Shown piece after piece: positions 21,148-29,368 of a stretch of 64,000 nucleotides of DNA (position 1 is its first letter; every line of letters starts with the position of its first letter). Location: the NCBI RefSeq assembly GCF_009862785.1, contig NZ_WWHU01000001.1, positions 868,001 to 932,000 on the forward strand, written 5' to 3'. Source of the DNA: Gordonia sp. SID5947 (GTDB taxonomy: Bacteria > Actinomycetota > Actinomycetes > Mycobacteriales > Mycobacteriaceae). Under the pieces are notes generated by a model. The model was not told the DNA's origin. It ran no database searches and saw nothing but the letters and a program-made list of their open reading frames with translations. The position numbers and the translations under genes are program-made.

Positions 21148-22604
21148 AGCAGGTCGACCTCCGCGGTCGGAATCGGTTCGGTGAACATCAGTGACGGGAC
21201 CTCGATGATGTGGTCCTCCCCCTCGAGCGATCGGAACCGGACAAATGCCGAACCCCGATCGGCGGTGTCGGACTGCTTGAGAGCCCACGACCACAGCACG
21301 ATCACGTGTGCGAGGTATGGCTCATCGACGCGGTCGATGACGTCCGACAGCGAGATGGGGCCGGAGTCGACGGCCGCGTTCACCACTCCCGTGAGCTCCA
21401 CGGTGTCGACCTGACCCGACAGTGACGCGAACGTGGTGAGATCGGCGTCCCCGGTGGCCGGCAGTGCCGGCGCGGGTGGGACGGGATCCCGGATCTCGAA
21501 GGCGAGGCGTCCCGCCGACGTGATCGATGGTGTGGCCAAGGGCAATTCGTAGCCGATGCGGCGATCCGCGAGCGAGGTCTTCAGAAGGTCGTTCGCCGTC
21601 GCCAGCGCATCGTTGAGCTGTCGGGCCATGCCACGGCTCTGCTCGAGTGTTCCGGACGCGACGAATCTGCGGATGCGTCGCGCACACCGCTGACGGGTTC
21701 GTCCGACTTCTGCCATCTGTTGGGTGACGAGGCCGAAGAAGTCGTCCATCACCGATCGGAGACCGCGGTCGATGCCCGGGAGTTGCCTTGTCACCGTGGC
21801 GATGTCGGCGACGAGGCGGGCGCGCTGCTCAGGGTCCTGGATCATATGGCTGAAAGCGTGGTAGGACGCGCTCTGTGAGGATTCGAGTAGCGCCTCGTAG
21901 TCGTCGAACATCTGTCGCTGGCGATCTCGGTAGGCAAGGTCCGAGTCGTGCGGGTCGTCGAGCAGCGCCGTGGTGATCCGGTCCAGCATGCTTCCGTACT
22001 GACCGATGTCGGAGATGATCTGTTCCATCTGATAGGCGATCGCACGTGCTTCGTCTTCGGCCACCCGGAGGTCCGGCTCAGGGCGCCGCCCGGCGTCGAG
22101 ATCGGCCAGCTCGGCGTCGAGTTCGGAGATCTGATGTTCGATCTCCTCACGAATCTGTCGCGGATCGTTGGTCACCTGACCCGCAACCCGATGCAGCCCG
22201 GCGGCGATCCCGTTGATCGACCCGCCGGTGGCAACGCTGTCCTCACGCCGGCGGCGGCGGACGTAATCGACCACCGAGCGGGCCTCGGAGGTGAGGTAAC
22301 AGAGATTCTGAGCCGTCCGGACACTTGTATCCGTGACCCGGTGCAGCCATCCCTGCCGGGCCCACAGTTTCACCAATTCCAGCCCGCTCGGCTGGTCGGC
22401 GACGCCGAGGGCGGCGATGTCGCGCTCGAGTCGCACTGCCAGGTCGGTCTCCGACAAGCGCGTGCCGAAGTCGAGGTGCCGCTCCATCAACGTGACATAG
22501 AGTGCCGAGTTGGTCGCCGCGAAGAGCCGGACCGCTGCGGATCTCTGGATCCCTCGATTGGCATCCCACGCCTCAGCCAGTGTCGGCTGCTCAGCACTCT
22601 CCAT
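21144..22604 (-). CDS. jetA: DUF3375 protein, kleisin-like subunit (JetA/MksF)
   Basis: 486 residues from ATG 22604 (GAGG five bases upstream); GTG 22625 is an alternative. The N-terminal winged helix ([20 protein letters not shown]) and the long helical middle (about 140-350, [20 protein letters not shown]) are characteristic of DUF3375, the MukF/MksF-like kleisin that bridges the JetC heads. First gene of a jetA-jetB-jetC operon with 4-base overlaps at both junctions. Wadjet systems cleave or exclude small circular DNA when the nuclease JetD is present. Confidence 0.87.
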   Translation of the reverse strand: MESAEQPTLAEAWDANRGIQRSAAVRLFAATNSALYVTLMERHLDFGTRLSETDLAVRLERDIAALGVADQPSGLELVKLWARQGWLHRVTDTSVRTAQNLCYLTSEARSVVDYVRRRRREDSVATGGSINGIAAGLHRVAGQVTNDPRQIREEIEHQISELDAELADLDAGRRPEPDLRVAEDEARAIAYQMEQIISDIGQYGSMLDRITTALLDDPHDSDLAYRDRQRQMFDDYEALLESSQSASYHAFSHMIQDPEQRARLVADIATVTRQLPGIDRGLRSVMDDFFGLVTQQMAEVGRTRQRCARRIRRFVASGTLEQSRGMARQLNDALATANDLLKTSLADRRIGYELPLATPSITSAGRLAFEIRDPVPPAPALPATGDADLTTFASLSGQVDTVELTGVVNAAVDSGPISLSDVIDRVDEPYLAHVIVLWSWALKQSDTADRGSAFVRFRSLEGEDHIIEVPSLMFTEPIPTAEVDLL

Positions 22605-23069
22605 CGCCGCCTCACGGGTTCTCACAGGGACTGGTGGACCCGAGGTAGTGTGCCACGTCTGGACGTCACCTCAGTTGCTGCGTGTCCGTCGCCGCGCCCT
22701 TCGGCTCAACTGTGCAGGTCAGACTCGGACCCAGGACGGACTGACGTGAACATCCTCGAGTCTCGCTTGAGGGGTGATCGGCGCCACTCAGGTCGCCGCC
22801 GAGTGCCGGTCCAGCGGTCCACATCGGATGTCGAACCGTTCTCGGAGCGTATCGAGAGTATGGCGGTGATGGTCGTGATGCCAGGGATGGTGCGCGGATT
22901 GTGTTGGGGTGAAGGCCGACACTGCGCAAAGGTGCTGTCGCCGAGCACTTCTCGGGGAGATCGGTGGAGGTCGAGTTCGTACAGCAATGGGCCACGTGGC
23001 ATGTCACAGAACATGAGAAGTGTCAGAAGCTATAGGTCGACCGTCTCACCGAATGACAGCTGCCCGCCG
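22605..23069. other. long intergenic region upstream of jetA
   Basis: About 465 bases between the jetA start and the VOC gene stop. It is less G/C-biased at third positions in every frame than the neighbours. Short frames such as 22706-23014 on the minus strand have no ribosome site, homology or codon bias I can support. It must contain the jet operon promoter; I could not pick a convincing one. No recognisable jetD remnant was seen. Confidence 0.5.
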
Positions 23070-23477
23070 TCAGACGTCGGCAGCAGGTGGCTTCTCTGCC
23101 ACCAGCTGGACCAGGTTGCCGCAGGTGTCGTCGAAGACGGCGATCATTGCGGTGCCGACATCGGTCGGCGGTTGCGTGAAAACCACGCCCTTGCCGCTCA
23201 GTCGCGTGTGTTCGGCTTCCACGTCGTCGACCGCGAACTGGATCAGCGGTATCCCGTCGGCCACCAGAGCATCCCGGTACGGCTGGACTGCGGGGTGGCC
23301 GCAGGGTTCCAAGAGCAGCTCGGGTCCGTTGGGGGCTTCGGGTGACACCACCGTCAGCCAAGAATTGTTGTCGCCCACCGGGATGTCATGGTGCTTGGTG
23401 AATCCGAGCACATCGGTGTAGAAGGCCAGGGCGGCCCGCTGGTCGTCGACGAACACGCTCGTGAGGTTGATTCTCAT
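23070..23477 (-). CDS. VOC-family (glyoxalase/bleomycin resistance-like) protein
   Basis: 135 residues with two beta-alpha-beta-beta-beta modules: TSVFVDDQRAALAFYTDVLGF at the start and VDDVEAEHTRLSGKGVVFTQPPTDVG, then AVFDDTCGNLVQLV at the end. This is the vicinal oxygen chelate fold, possibly metal-binding (first Ser/His positions, terminal Glu replaced by Gln in LVQLV). Function may be binding or isomerising a small molecule. The start codon overlaps the upstream ArsR stop (ATGA at 23474-23477). Confidence 0.85.
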   Translation of the reverse strand: MRINLTSVFVDDQRAALAFYTDVLGFTKHHDIPVGDNNSWLTVVSPEAPNGPELLLEPCGHPAVQPYRDALVADGIPLIQFAVDDVEAEHTRLSGKGVVFTQPPTDVGTAMIAVFDDTCGNLVQLVAEKPPAADV

Positions 23478-23758
23478 CGATCACGCCTTTCTGTGGCGGG
23501 CCACCGACGCGCGATCTGCGCCAGCGGCTCCGGGGTGAAGTAGTGGAATTTGGATCGTCCTCGACGCTCGGTGGCGACGAGCCCCGCGGACTCGAGCACC
23601 GCGAGATGCTGGGAGATCGCCTGCCGGGTGAGACTGCGGTCGTGCCGTGTGGTCAGCAGCGCGCAGATCTCGAAGAGCGTCTGGCCGTCGCTCGCGGCGA
23701 GTTCATCGAGGATGAGACGCCGCGTCTCATCGTCGAGAGCTCGGAACACATCGGCCAT
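23474..23758 (-). CDS. ArsR-family winged-helix repressor
   Basis: 94 residues. MADVFRALDDETRRLILDEL at the start and LTRQAISQHLAVLESAGLVATERRGRSKFHYF form an ArsR/HTH_20 winged helix with no metal cysteines in the DNA-binding helix. The ATG lies 6 bases after a TATAGT box, implying a leaderless transcript. It is cotranslated with the VOC gene and probably represses both through the inverted repeat in its own promoter. Confidence 0.87.
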   Translation of the reverse strand: MADVFRALDDETRRLILDELAASDGQTLFEICALLTTRHDRSLTRQAISQHLAVLESAGLVATERRGRSKFHYFTPEPLAQIARRWPATERRDR

Positions 23759-23764
23759 GCGAAC

Positions 23765-23794
23765 ACTATAGGCAAGTTGTTACTTGCCTATCAA
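23765..23794 (-). promoter_or_regulatory. ArsR-VOC promoter with a perfect operator in the spacer
   Basis: On the minus strand: TTGATA (23789-23794), 18 bases, TATAGT (23765-23770), then 6 bases to the ATG. The perfect inverted repeat ATAGGCAAGT-TGTT-ACTTGCCTAT (23768-23791) fills the spacer and touches both hexamers. A bound repressor would block polymerase directly. This is one of the best-defined promoters in the window. Confidence 0.75.
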
Positions 23795-23836
23795 GGGTGG
23801 GTAACTCACGCGCGGCGGTCCATCGCGTGTGCCCAC

Positions 23837-23842
23837 TAGCAT
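23837..23842 (+). promoter_or_regulatory. -10 box of a leaderless promoter (TAGCAT)
   Basis: TAGCAT, 7 bases, ATG 23850. It selects this ATG among the GTG 23829 and ATGs 23841 and 23856 in the same frame. Confidence 0.45.
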
Positions 23843-23849
23843 GGGCCTC

Positions 23850-24965
23850 ATGGTGATGGCTGATCGTCCGGAGGTGGAGACGGCGTCAGGACCGGTGACC
23901 GCGCTGGCCGTGATGGGTCTCGCGGAAAGTCTGCTCAACGGGCTGGCGCGCGTCCCGTTCCGGCGTCCGTGGCAGGGGCCGGGTGGCCTGCTCGACAACC
24001 TGGGCCAATCCGTCACGCGCCAGGTGGTGAGGTCTTTCATGGGCTATTCGACGGGGTTGCCGATCGAAGAATTCCGGTCCATGGAAAAGATCCTCGACGA
24101 CATCTGCCTCGCGGTGATCCCACCGTTCGTCGGGATCATCGACGGTGTGGAGATCGCCGACGACACGATCGGCGGCGTGCCGGGGATCTGGTGTCGTGCG
24201 AAGGCCAGTTCCGACGCGTTTGTCGATGACTCCGACGAGAAGGAGACCATCGGTGCGACCATCCTGTACCTGCACGGGGGCGGCTATATCGGAACGTCGC
24301 CCATCATGTACTCGGCGTTCGCTGCGTCGCTGGTCGGGATCACGGGGTACGAGGTCTTCATCGCCGATTACCGGATGGCGCCGGAATTCCCCTTCCCCGC
24401 AGGTGTGCTGGACGCCGCCGACGTCTACCAGGGCCTACTGGACAGAGGCGTCGACCCCGAACACCTGGTGATCGCAGGCGACTCCGGGGGCGGTGGACTG
24501 GCGGCGTCGTTGGTGTCCTACCTGCACAACCACTCGAAGCCGAAGCCTGCGGCGCTCGCCCTCTTCTCGCCCGAGGTCGATCTCGACCTCGACCATCCGT
24601 CGATCACCGAGAACGCACATCTCGACATCCTCCCGTGGAATGTCCCTGTCACGCCCTACCTGCACGGCGTGCAGCCGAACGACGAGCGGGTGTCGGCGGT
24701 GCACTCGGCACCTGATCCGGAGTGGTTTCCGCCCACGTTCGTGTGTTGGGGTTCCGATGAGATGTTCCGCGACGGGATCCGGGAGTTCGCCCAGGAACTG
24801 CAGACCGCCGGAGTCAAGGTGCATGCGATGGAGGAACGCGGGATGTTCCATGTCTTTCCGATCCTCATGCCGTGGGCGGAGTCGTCGCGGCGGGTGTTCC
24901 GAGCACTCCACGAGTTGGCCGGTCGTTACGTCACCCCCGACCCCGAGGCCGAACAGACACACTGA
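23850..24965 (+). CDS. alpha/beta hydrolase of the hormone-sensitive lipase family
   Basis: 371 residues. HSL-type motifs: the oxyanion HGGGY (LYLHGGGYIGTSP), the nucleophile GDSGGGGLA with catalytic Ser, then a C-terminal Asp in SDEMFRDG and His in MFHVFP. Similar actinobacterial proteins are carboxylesterases/lipases acting on short acyl esters. No signal peptide is clear, but the N-terminal 30 residues are moderately hydrophobic. It diverges from the ArsR-VOC unit, and the MFS gene follows 31 bases downstream on the same strand. Confidence 0.85.
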   Translation: MVMADRPEVETASGPVTALAVMGLAESLLNGLARVPFRRPWQGPGGLLDNLGQSVTRQVVRSFMGYSTGLPIEEFRSMEKILDDICLAVIPPFVGIIDGVEIADDTIGGVPGIWCRAKASSDAFVDDSDEKETIGATILYLHGGGYIGTSPIMYSAFAASLVGITGYEVFIADYRMAPEFPFPAGVLDAADVYQGLLDRGVDPEHLVIAGDSGGGGLAASLVSYLHNHSKPKPAALALFSPEVDLDLDHPSITENAHLDILPWNVPVTPYLHGVQPNDERVSAVHSAPDPEWFPPTFVCWGSDEMFRDGIREFAQELQTAGVKVHAMEERGMFHVFPILMPWAESSRRVFRALHELAGRYVTPDPEAEQTH

Positions 24966-24996
24966 CCGTCTCCGAGACACGTGACAGGCGGAAGCA

Positions 24997-26499
24997 ATGG
25001 CGACCAGCGCCGGTGTGCCCACCGATCGGTCCTCGAGGGGCCCGGTCGTGGCCGTCGCCATACTTGCGTCATTCGTTGCATTTCTCGACGGGTCGGTGGT
25101 CAATCTGGCGCTGCCGGCGATCTCCGGAGATCTAGGCGGCGGCCTGGCCACCCAACAATGGGTCGTGGACGCCTACCTGTTGACGCTGGGGGCGCTGATC
25201 CTGGTCGCGGGCTCCATCTCCGACGCGTTCGGTCGTCTCCCGGTGCTCCGCCTCGGGCTCCTGATCTTCGGATTGTCATCGGTGATGTGTGCACTCGCGC
25301 CGACCGACCTGATCCTGATCATCGGCCGCGGCGTCCAGGGGGTGGGTGCGGCGCTGCTGGTCCCGAGCTCATTGGCCCTGATCAACTCGGCGTTCTCGTC
25401 CGACGATCAGCCCCGGGCGATCGGAACCTGGACGGCCTGGACCGGAACCGCCTTCGTGGTCGGACCTCTCCTCGGTGGGGTGCTGGTGGACACGTGGAAC
25501 TGGCGGTGGATCTTTGCCGTGAACGTCTTCCCGGTGGTCGTCACCCTCGTGCTCTCGATGCGGCTCGCCGAAGTGCCGCGCCCAGCGAGAGACACCGTGA
25601 TCGACGTGACGGGCGCGGTGCTGGCGGCAGGGGGTCTCGCCGGGACCGTCTATGCCCTGATCGAGGTACAGCGCCTGGGACTGTCGAATCCAGCTGTGGC
25701 AGTCTCCCTCGTCCTCGGAGTGCTGTGCCTTGCCGGTCTCGGCTGGCGGGAATCGCACACGGACCACCCGATGATCCCGCTACGGATGTTCACCGTGCGC
25801 AATTTCGGCGTCGGCAACCTCGCGACGACGTTCATCTACGCGGGTGTATCGATGGGATCGTTGATCACCGCACTCTTCCTCCAGGAGGTCGCGGGCTTTT
25901 CGGCCCTCGCAGCAGGTCTCGCGACACTGCCGGTTCCCCTGCTGTCGTTCTTCATCGCGCGACCGGTGGGCACTCTCTCGGCGCGTTACGGTCCCCGTCT
26001 GTTCATGACCTCGGGGCCGATCATCGCCGGCTGCGGGTACCTGCTCATGCTGACCACCAACGGCGATTTCAACTTCTGGTGGCAGATGCTGCCGGGCCTG
26101 GTCCTCTTCGGCCTGGGGCTGTCGGTCACCGTCACACCGTTGACGTCCGCGGTCCTGGCTGCGGTGAGCAGGGATCAGAGTGGCATCGGTTCGGCCATCA
26201 ACAACGCGATCTCACGCGTTTCCGGGCTCGTGGCCGTCGCCTGTACCGGCATCATCGCGGGTGGGGTGCTCGACAACGCCGGGTTTCATCGCACGGTCCT
26301 CATCACTGCTGTGCTGTTCATCGCGGGGGCGTCGTGTCGGCGGTGGGGATCCGCAACAGTGGCAGCCGGGATGGCGGCGTTCCCCTACGGGCCGCGGCCG
26401 GTTGTTACGACCGTGCGACCGCTCCACCGAGCGTCTGGGCGGAGACCGTCGGGAGCGGCCATGTTGACAAGCGCCGATCCGGACCTTCAGAATAACTGA
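24997..26499 (+). CDS. DHA2-type MFS multidrug efflux transporter, 3' end probably frameshifted
   Basis: 500 residues as read. About 14 hydrophobic segments and the family motifs AFLDGSVVNLALPAI (motif D1-like), QWVVDAYLLTLGALIL, LGRLP-type loop SISDAFGRLPVLRLG and motif C-like GTAFVVGPLLGGVLVDT place it with EmrB/QacA drug:H+ antiporters. After ITAVLFIAGA near 26325 the frame becomes Arg/Pro-rich and unlike a membrane protein; the +1 frame instead gives VVSAVGIRNSGSR, a normal end for this family, terminating at 26495. The G5 run 26325-26329 is the likely shift site. Drug specificity unknown. Confidence 0.85.
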   Translation: MATSAGVPTDRSSRGPVVAVAILASFVAFLDGSVVNLALPAISGDLGGGLATQQWVVDAYLLTLGALILVAGSISDAFGRLPVLRLGLLIFGLSSVMCALAPTDLILIIGRGVQGVGAALLVPSSLALINSAFSSDDQPRAIGTWTAWTGTAFVVGPLLGGVLVDTWNWRWIFAVNVFPVVVTLVLSMRLAEVPRPARDTVIDVTGAVLAAGGLAGTVYALIEVQRLGLSNPAVAVSLVLGVLCLAGLGWRESHTDHPMIPLRMFTVRNFGVGNLATTFIYAGVSMGSLITALFLQEVAGFSALAAGLATLPVPLLSFFIARPVGTLSARYGPRLFMTSGPIIAGCGYLLMLTTNGDFNFWWQMLPGLVLFGLGLSVTVTPLTSAVLAAVSRDQSGIGSAINNAISRVSGLVAVACTGIIAGGVLDNAGFHRTVLITAVLFIAGASCRRWGSATVAAGMAAFPYGPRPVVTTVRPLHRASGRRPSGAAMLTSADPDLQNN

Positions 26500-26559
26500 A
26501 GCTATCGCCGGCCAGGATCTGGTCCACGCTGTCGCGTGATTCGAAAGAGGTTTCCGTCC

Positions 26560-26907
26560 ATGGCTGTTCGTCACTACCTGAGACACGCGCCGGCAGTCTC
26601 TGCCGCGGAAGCGATCCGGTTGATTGCCGACGGCGCACTGATCGTCGATGTGCGCCGCCGGTTCGAGTGGAATCGGAACCACATCCCCGGATCGATCCAT
26701 ATCCCGCTCGAGGAATTGCGCGACCGCTGCGGGGAGTTGCCCGACGACCGGCTCCTCATCACGTTCTGCACGGGCGGGCTCCGATCGGGCGGTGCCGCGA
26801 ACATGTTGCTCGAGTTCGGCTTCGAGGCCAGAAACATGACCAAGGGGCTCATCGACTGGCGGGCCGCCGGAGGCGACCTGCAGGGCACGAAGCGGTCGCC
26901 GTCGTGA
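26560..26907 (+). CDS. single-domain rhodanese-like protein
   Basis: 115 residues from ATG 26560 (AGAGG nine bases upstream). One rhodanese domain: ALIVDVRRRFEWNRNHIPGSIHIP (CH2A-like motif), then the active-site loop FCTGGLRSG with the catalytic Cys, and a C-terminal GLIDWRAAGGD. It should move sulfane sulfur, for example from thiosulfate or persulfides, in the cytosol. It lies 60 bases after the MFS gene and may be cotranscribed with it. Confidence 0.87.
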   Translation: MAVRHYLRHAPAVSAAEAIRLIADGALIVDVRRRFEWNRNHIPGSIHIPLEELRDRCGELPDDRLLITFCTGGLRSGGAANMLLEFGFEARNMTKGLIDWRAAGGDLQGTKRSPS

Positions 26908-26921
26908 CACGACGGCGCTGA

Positions 26922-27782
26922 TCAGGCTTCCGGTGCCGCCTCGGTCTGGTCTTGCGCGACGACGCCACGGAGGCCGTCGGCCCCGAACAGCGGCTCCAGC
27001 ATGGAGCTGAAATCCGGTCCGCGACGAAGCATCTGGCCGCCGTCCACATTGATCACCTGGCCGGTGATCCACGTGGACCCCTCGCCCAGGAGGAAGGCCG
27101 CCAGCTCGCCGATGTCGCGGACCTCGCCGATCCGGGGTATCGGTGTGGACACTCGGTAATCCTCGGTCAGCTGCGGATCGTCGAGCACCGCGGTCACGAG
27201 ATCGGTCTTGATCAGTCCCGGTCGAATGCCGTTGACCCGGACCCGACTGGATCCGAGTTCGTCGGCCGCGAGGGCGACCATGTGATCGACCGCGGACTTC
27301 GTCACGCCGTAAGCGCCGAACCATCGATGGGTGTTGCTGGCGGCTATGGACGAGATGGCGACGAACGATCCCCCGCCGGAGCGCACCAGCTCACGCGCGG
27401 TGTGCTTGAGAGTGAACATGGTCCCGTTGATGTTGAGATCGACGGTGCGTTTCCAGGCATCTGTGTCCATCTGCGTCAGCGGGCCGATCGTCTCACTGCC
27501 GCCCGCACACGCCACGACGCCGTCGAGGCCGCCTCCGAACTCGGTCGCCGCGGCGACCGCCGCGATGACCTGCTGTTCGTCGGTGACGTCCGCGGCGTGC
27601 GCATGTACGCCGGCGCCGGCCGGAGCGTCCCGGTTGAGCCGCTCCTGCGCTGCCGCCAACCTGTCGAGGGACCGGCCGACGATCGTCACCTTCGCGCCGT
27701 GGTCGACAAGGACCTTTGCCACCCCTTCGCCGATCCCGCTTCCACCGCCGGTTATGAGTACGGACTTCCCTGTCATCGTCAC
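26922..27782 (-). CDS. short-chain dehydrogenase/reductase, probable steroid/cholesterol regulon member
   Basis: 286 residues (GTG 27782; ATG 27776 is an alternative). SDR motifs: TGGGSGIG near the N-terminus, DVTDEQQ, ACAGGSET, ISSIAAS with catalytic Ser, YGVTK as the Tyr/Lys pair, RPGLIKTDL, and DGGQMLRRGPD. Length and C-terminal extension resemble the mycobacterial SDRs of the KstR regulon (Rv3548c-like, from memory). A TAGTAT box lies 6 bases before GTG 27782, and a KstR-type palindrome overlaps it, so expression is probably induced by steroid catabolites. Cytosolic NAD(P)-dependent oxidoreductase. Confidence 0.87.
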   Translation of the reverse strand: MTMTGKSVLITGGGSGIGEGVAKVLVDHGAKVTIVGRSLDRLAAAQERLNRDAPAGAGVHAHAADVTDEQQVIAAVAAATEFGGGLDGVVACAGGSETIGPLTQMDTDAWKRTVDLNINGTMFTLKHTARELVRSGGGSFVAISSIAASNTHRWFGAYGVTKSAVDHMVALAADELGSSRVRVNGIRPGLIKTDLVTAVLDDPQLTEDYRVSTPIPRIGEVRDIGELAAFLLGEGSTWITGQVINVDGGQMLRRGPDFSSMLEPLFGADGLRGVVAQDQTEAAPEA

Positions 27783-27792
27783 GCCCAGATAC

Positions 27793-27806
27793 TAGAACAC
27801 GTTCTA
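27793..27806. promoter_or_regulatory. KstR-like operator
   Basis: TAGAACACGTTCTA, a perfect 14-base palindrome. It fits the published KstR consensus TnnAACnnGTTnnA exactly. It overlaps the -10 box of the SDR gene (minus strand TAGTAT at 27789-27794) and lies about 100 bases before the divergent SRPBCC gene. Confidence 0.7.
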
Positions 27807-27908
27807 TTTCTACGATCTGGCGGGTTGGATGAGTCGTCTCGTTCGGCGCGGACCGGCCGCCCGCTCGCCGACGGGACTACACTCACTGCACCGATCAGGA
27901 GATGGCAG

Positions 27909-28403
27909 ATGTCGTGGACCCACCGTGTGCGGATAGCGGATGTGACCGTGCCGTTCGCGGCGTCACCGGAGGTGGCATTCGCGTATCTGGTGGATCCCGG
28001 GACACGTCATGAATGGCAATCCAGTCTGCGCCGGGTCGCGGATCTGGCCCCGGTCGGACAGCGGCCCGGAGACACGGGTACGTCGTGGACGGACATCACG
28101 CTCGTGCCGTGGGTGCACCCGCGCCTCGAGGTCGTCGAGTGCGCGCCACCCCGCCGTTGGCGCGAGATCGGTCGGTGGTGGCTTGTGGATGCGAGTCTGT
28201 CTCTTGCGGTCGAGTCGGGATCCGACGGTCGTACACATGTGCGGGCTCAGGCGTTCCTGACCGTCCCGGCGCTCCTCGCACCGCCCGTTGTGGCGCTGAA
28301 AACGTTGGCGCCGTTCGCATTGCGGGCCGACATGCGTGCGGCCGCGGCGGCCGTCGACGGCGAAGGTCGACGCGTCGTCACCTCCGATCAGCCGCGGGGC
28401 TGA
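27909..28403 (+). CDS. SRPBCC (polyketide cyclase-like) family protein
   Basis: 164 residues; ATG 27909 has AGGAG (27897-27901) at good spacing. Helix-grip fold pattern: VTVPFAASPEVAFAYLVDPGTRHEWQ at the start, WTDITLVPWVHPRLEVVECAPPRRWREIGRWW in the sheet, and a C-terminal helix LRADMRAAAAAVD. Such proteins bind lipid-like ligands. Its promoter region contains the KstR-like palindrome, so it may share steroid control with the SDR. Its last 16 bases overlap the convergent MaoC gene. Confidence 0.8.
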   Translation: MSWTHRVRIADVTVPFAASPEVAFAYLVDPGTRHEWQSSLRRVADLAPVGQRPGDTGTSWTDITLVPWVHPRLEVVECAPPRRWREIGRWWLVDASLSLAVESGSDGRTHVRAQAFLTVPALLAPPVVALKTLAPFALRADMRAAAAAVDGEGRRVVTSDQPRG

Positions 28404-28858
28404 CGGTCAGCGCTGACATCGTCCGGGCGACCGTCCGAGTACGAGATCCGGATCGGGCGGAGGATCGCCCTCTGTGTCGATCCATCCGCGTCGAGAACAG
28501 ATGCAGTGGCGGCGATGTGCCCGGCTCCGACGAGGTGCGCGGTCACGTACAGCGTGACCGGTTCGTCGCCGAGGTAGACCGGCCGGACGAAGCGCGTGTC
28601 ACATCCGGTGATCCGGCCACCGCGGTCACGGACCCAGTCGTCGGCGTGGCGGACCACGATACCCAGGATGAGGAGTCCATGAGCAATCGGTGCCGACAAC
28701 CCGGCGGCCGCCGCGGCGGCGGCGTCGATGTGGATGGCGTTGCGATCACCCGACACTCGTGCGTACCGGCGGACTCGATCCATGGTGATCTCTTCGGTCG
28801 TTTCCCACAGCTGCTGCCCCGGGTCGACCGGTTCGACGGGGGTGGGAACCTGGGCCAT
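28388..28858 (-). CDS. MaoC-like (R)-specific enoyl/hydroxyacyl dehydratase subunit
   Basis: 156 residues. The hydratase-2 motif YARVSGDRNAIHID supplies the catalytic Asp/His pair, followed by AIAHGLLILGIVVRH. A hot-dog fold enzyme that hydrates 2-enoyl thioesters or dehydrates 3R-hydroxyacyl thioesters. It follows the FAS1-like subunit gene by 13 bases, and the pair resembles HadA/HadB or two-chain steroid hydratases, where one subunit carries catalysis and the other the substrate channel. The C-terminus overlaps the convergent SRPBCC gene by 16 bases. Confidence 0.87.
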   Translation of the reverse strand: MAQVPTPVEPVDPGQQLWETTEEITMDRVRRYARVSGDRNAIHIDAAAAAAAGLSAPIAHGLLILGIVVRHADDWVRDRGGRITGCDTRFVRPVYLGDEPVTLYVTAHLVGAGHIAATASVLDADGSTQRAILRPIRISYSDGRPDDVSADRQPRG

Positions 28859-28871
28859 CGTGGATCGCCGC

Positions 28872-29258
28872 CTAGCTTCGGAAGGTGAGGGTGGAAGTCG
28901 TCACCGCGATCGGCGAACTCTCGCCGTCCGCCACGATGTCGCTGCGGACGACGAGCTGGGTCGCTCCCGCACGCCGGTGGATCTCTTCCACCGTCAAGAG
29001 TCCGCTGAGGTGGTCGCCGAGCCGCGGTTCGCGGCGCAGCCGCAGCGATTCGGAGGTGTGGACGATGCCGTCGGTGGGCACCGTCCCAGACTGCATGGCC
29101 TGATGGGCCAACTCGGTGGTGACACTGAATACCACCGGAAGGCCGAAATCCGCCGAATTCGATCCGAGCACATCCGCAAAGCCGGCCAGGAGCTCGTCGT
29201 CGACCACGATCACTTCGGGGGTCGTGAAGGTCATTCCCTCTACGAGCTCTCTTGCCAT
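28872..29258 (-). CDS. FAS1-like dehydratase / MaoC N-terminal-type subunit
   Basis: 128 residues. Hot-dog fold without the Asp-x4-His catalytic motif: MTFTTPEVIVVDDELLAGFADVLG at the start, VVFSVTTELAHQAM, VHTSESLRLRREPRLGDHLSG in the middle. This is the non-catalytic partner type that pairs with a MaoC subunit such as 28388-28858. First gene of the two-gene unit; divergent from the DUF2235 gene. Confidence 0.8.
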   Translation of the reverse strand: MARELVEGMTFTTPEVIVVDDELLAGFADVLGSNSADFGLPVVFSVTTELAHQAMQSGTVPTDGIVHTSESLRLRREPRLGDHLSGLLTVEEIHRRAGATQLVVRSDIVADGESSPIAVTTSTLTFRS

Positions 29259-29368
29259 GCTTCACGCTAACGAACGCGGGTCGGCTTGCCAATCGTCGAG
29301 ACAGACGAACCCGTGACCGAGGTGCCGTAGCCTTGTCTCCCGGCGATGGTGGCGAACAGAGGAGTTCG

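Noticed and set aside
17024..22604. mobile defence island or prophage around jetABC
   Set aside because: No integrase, transposase, tRNA attachment site or composition break was seen on either side.
22706..23014. possible small gene or jetD relic upstream of jetA (minus strand, 102 codons)
   Set aside because: No ribosome site, weak codon bias, and no Toprim or DUF3322-like motif visible.
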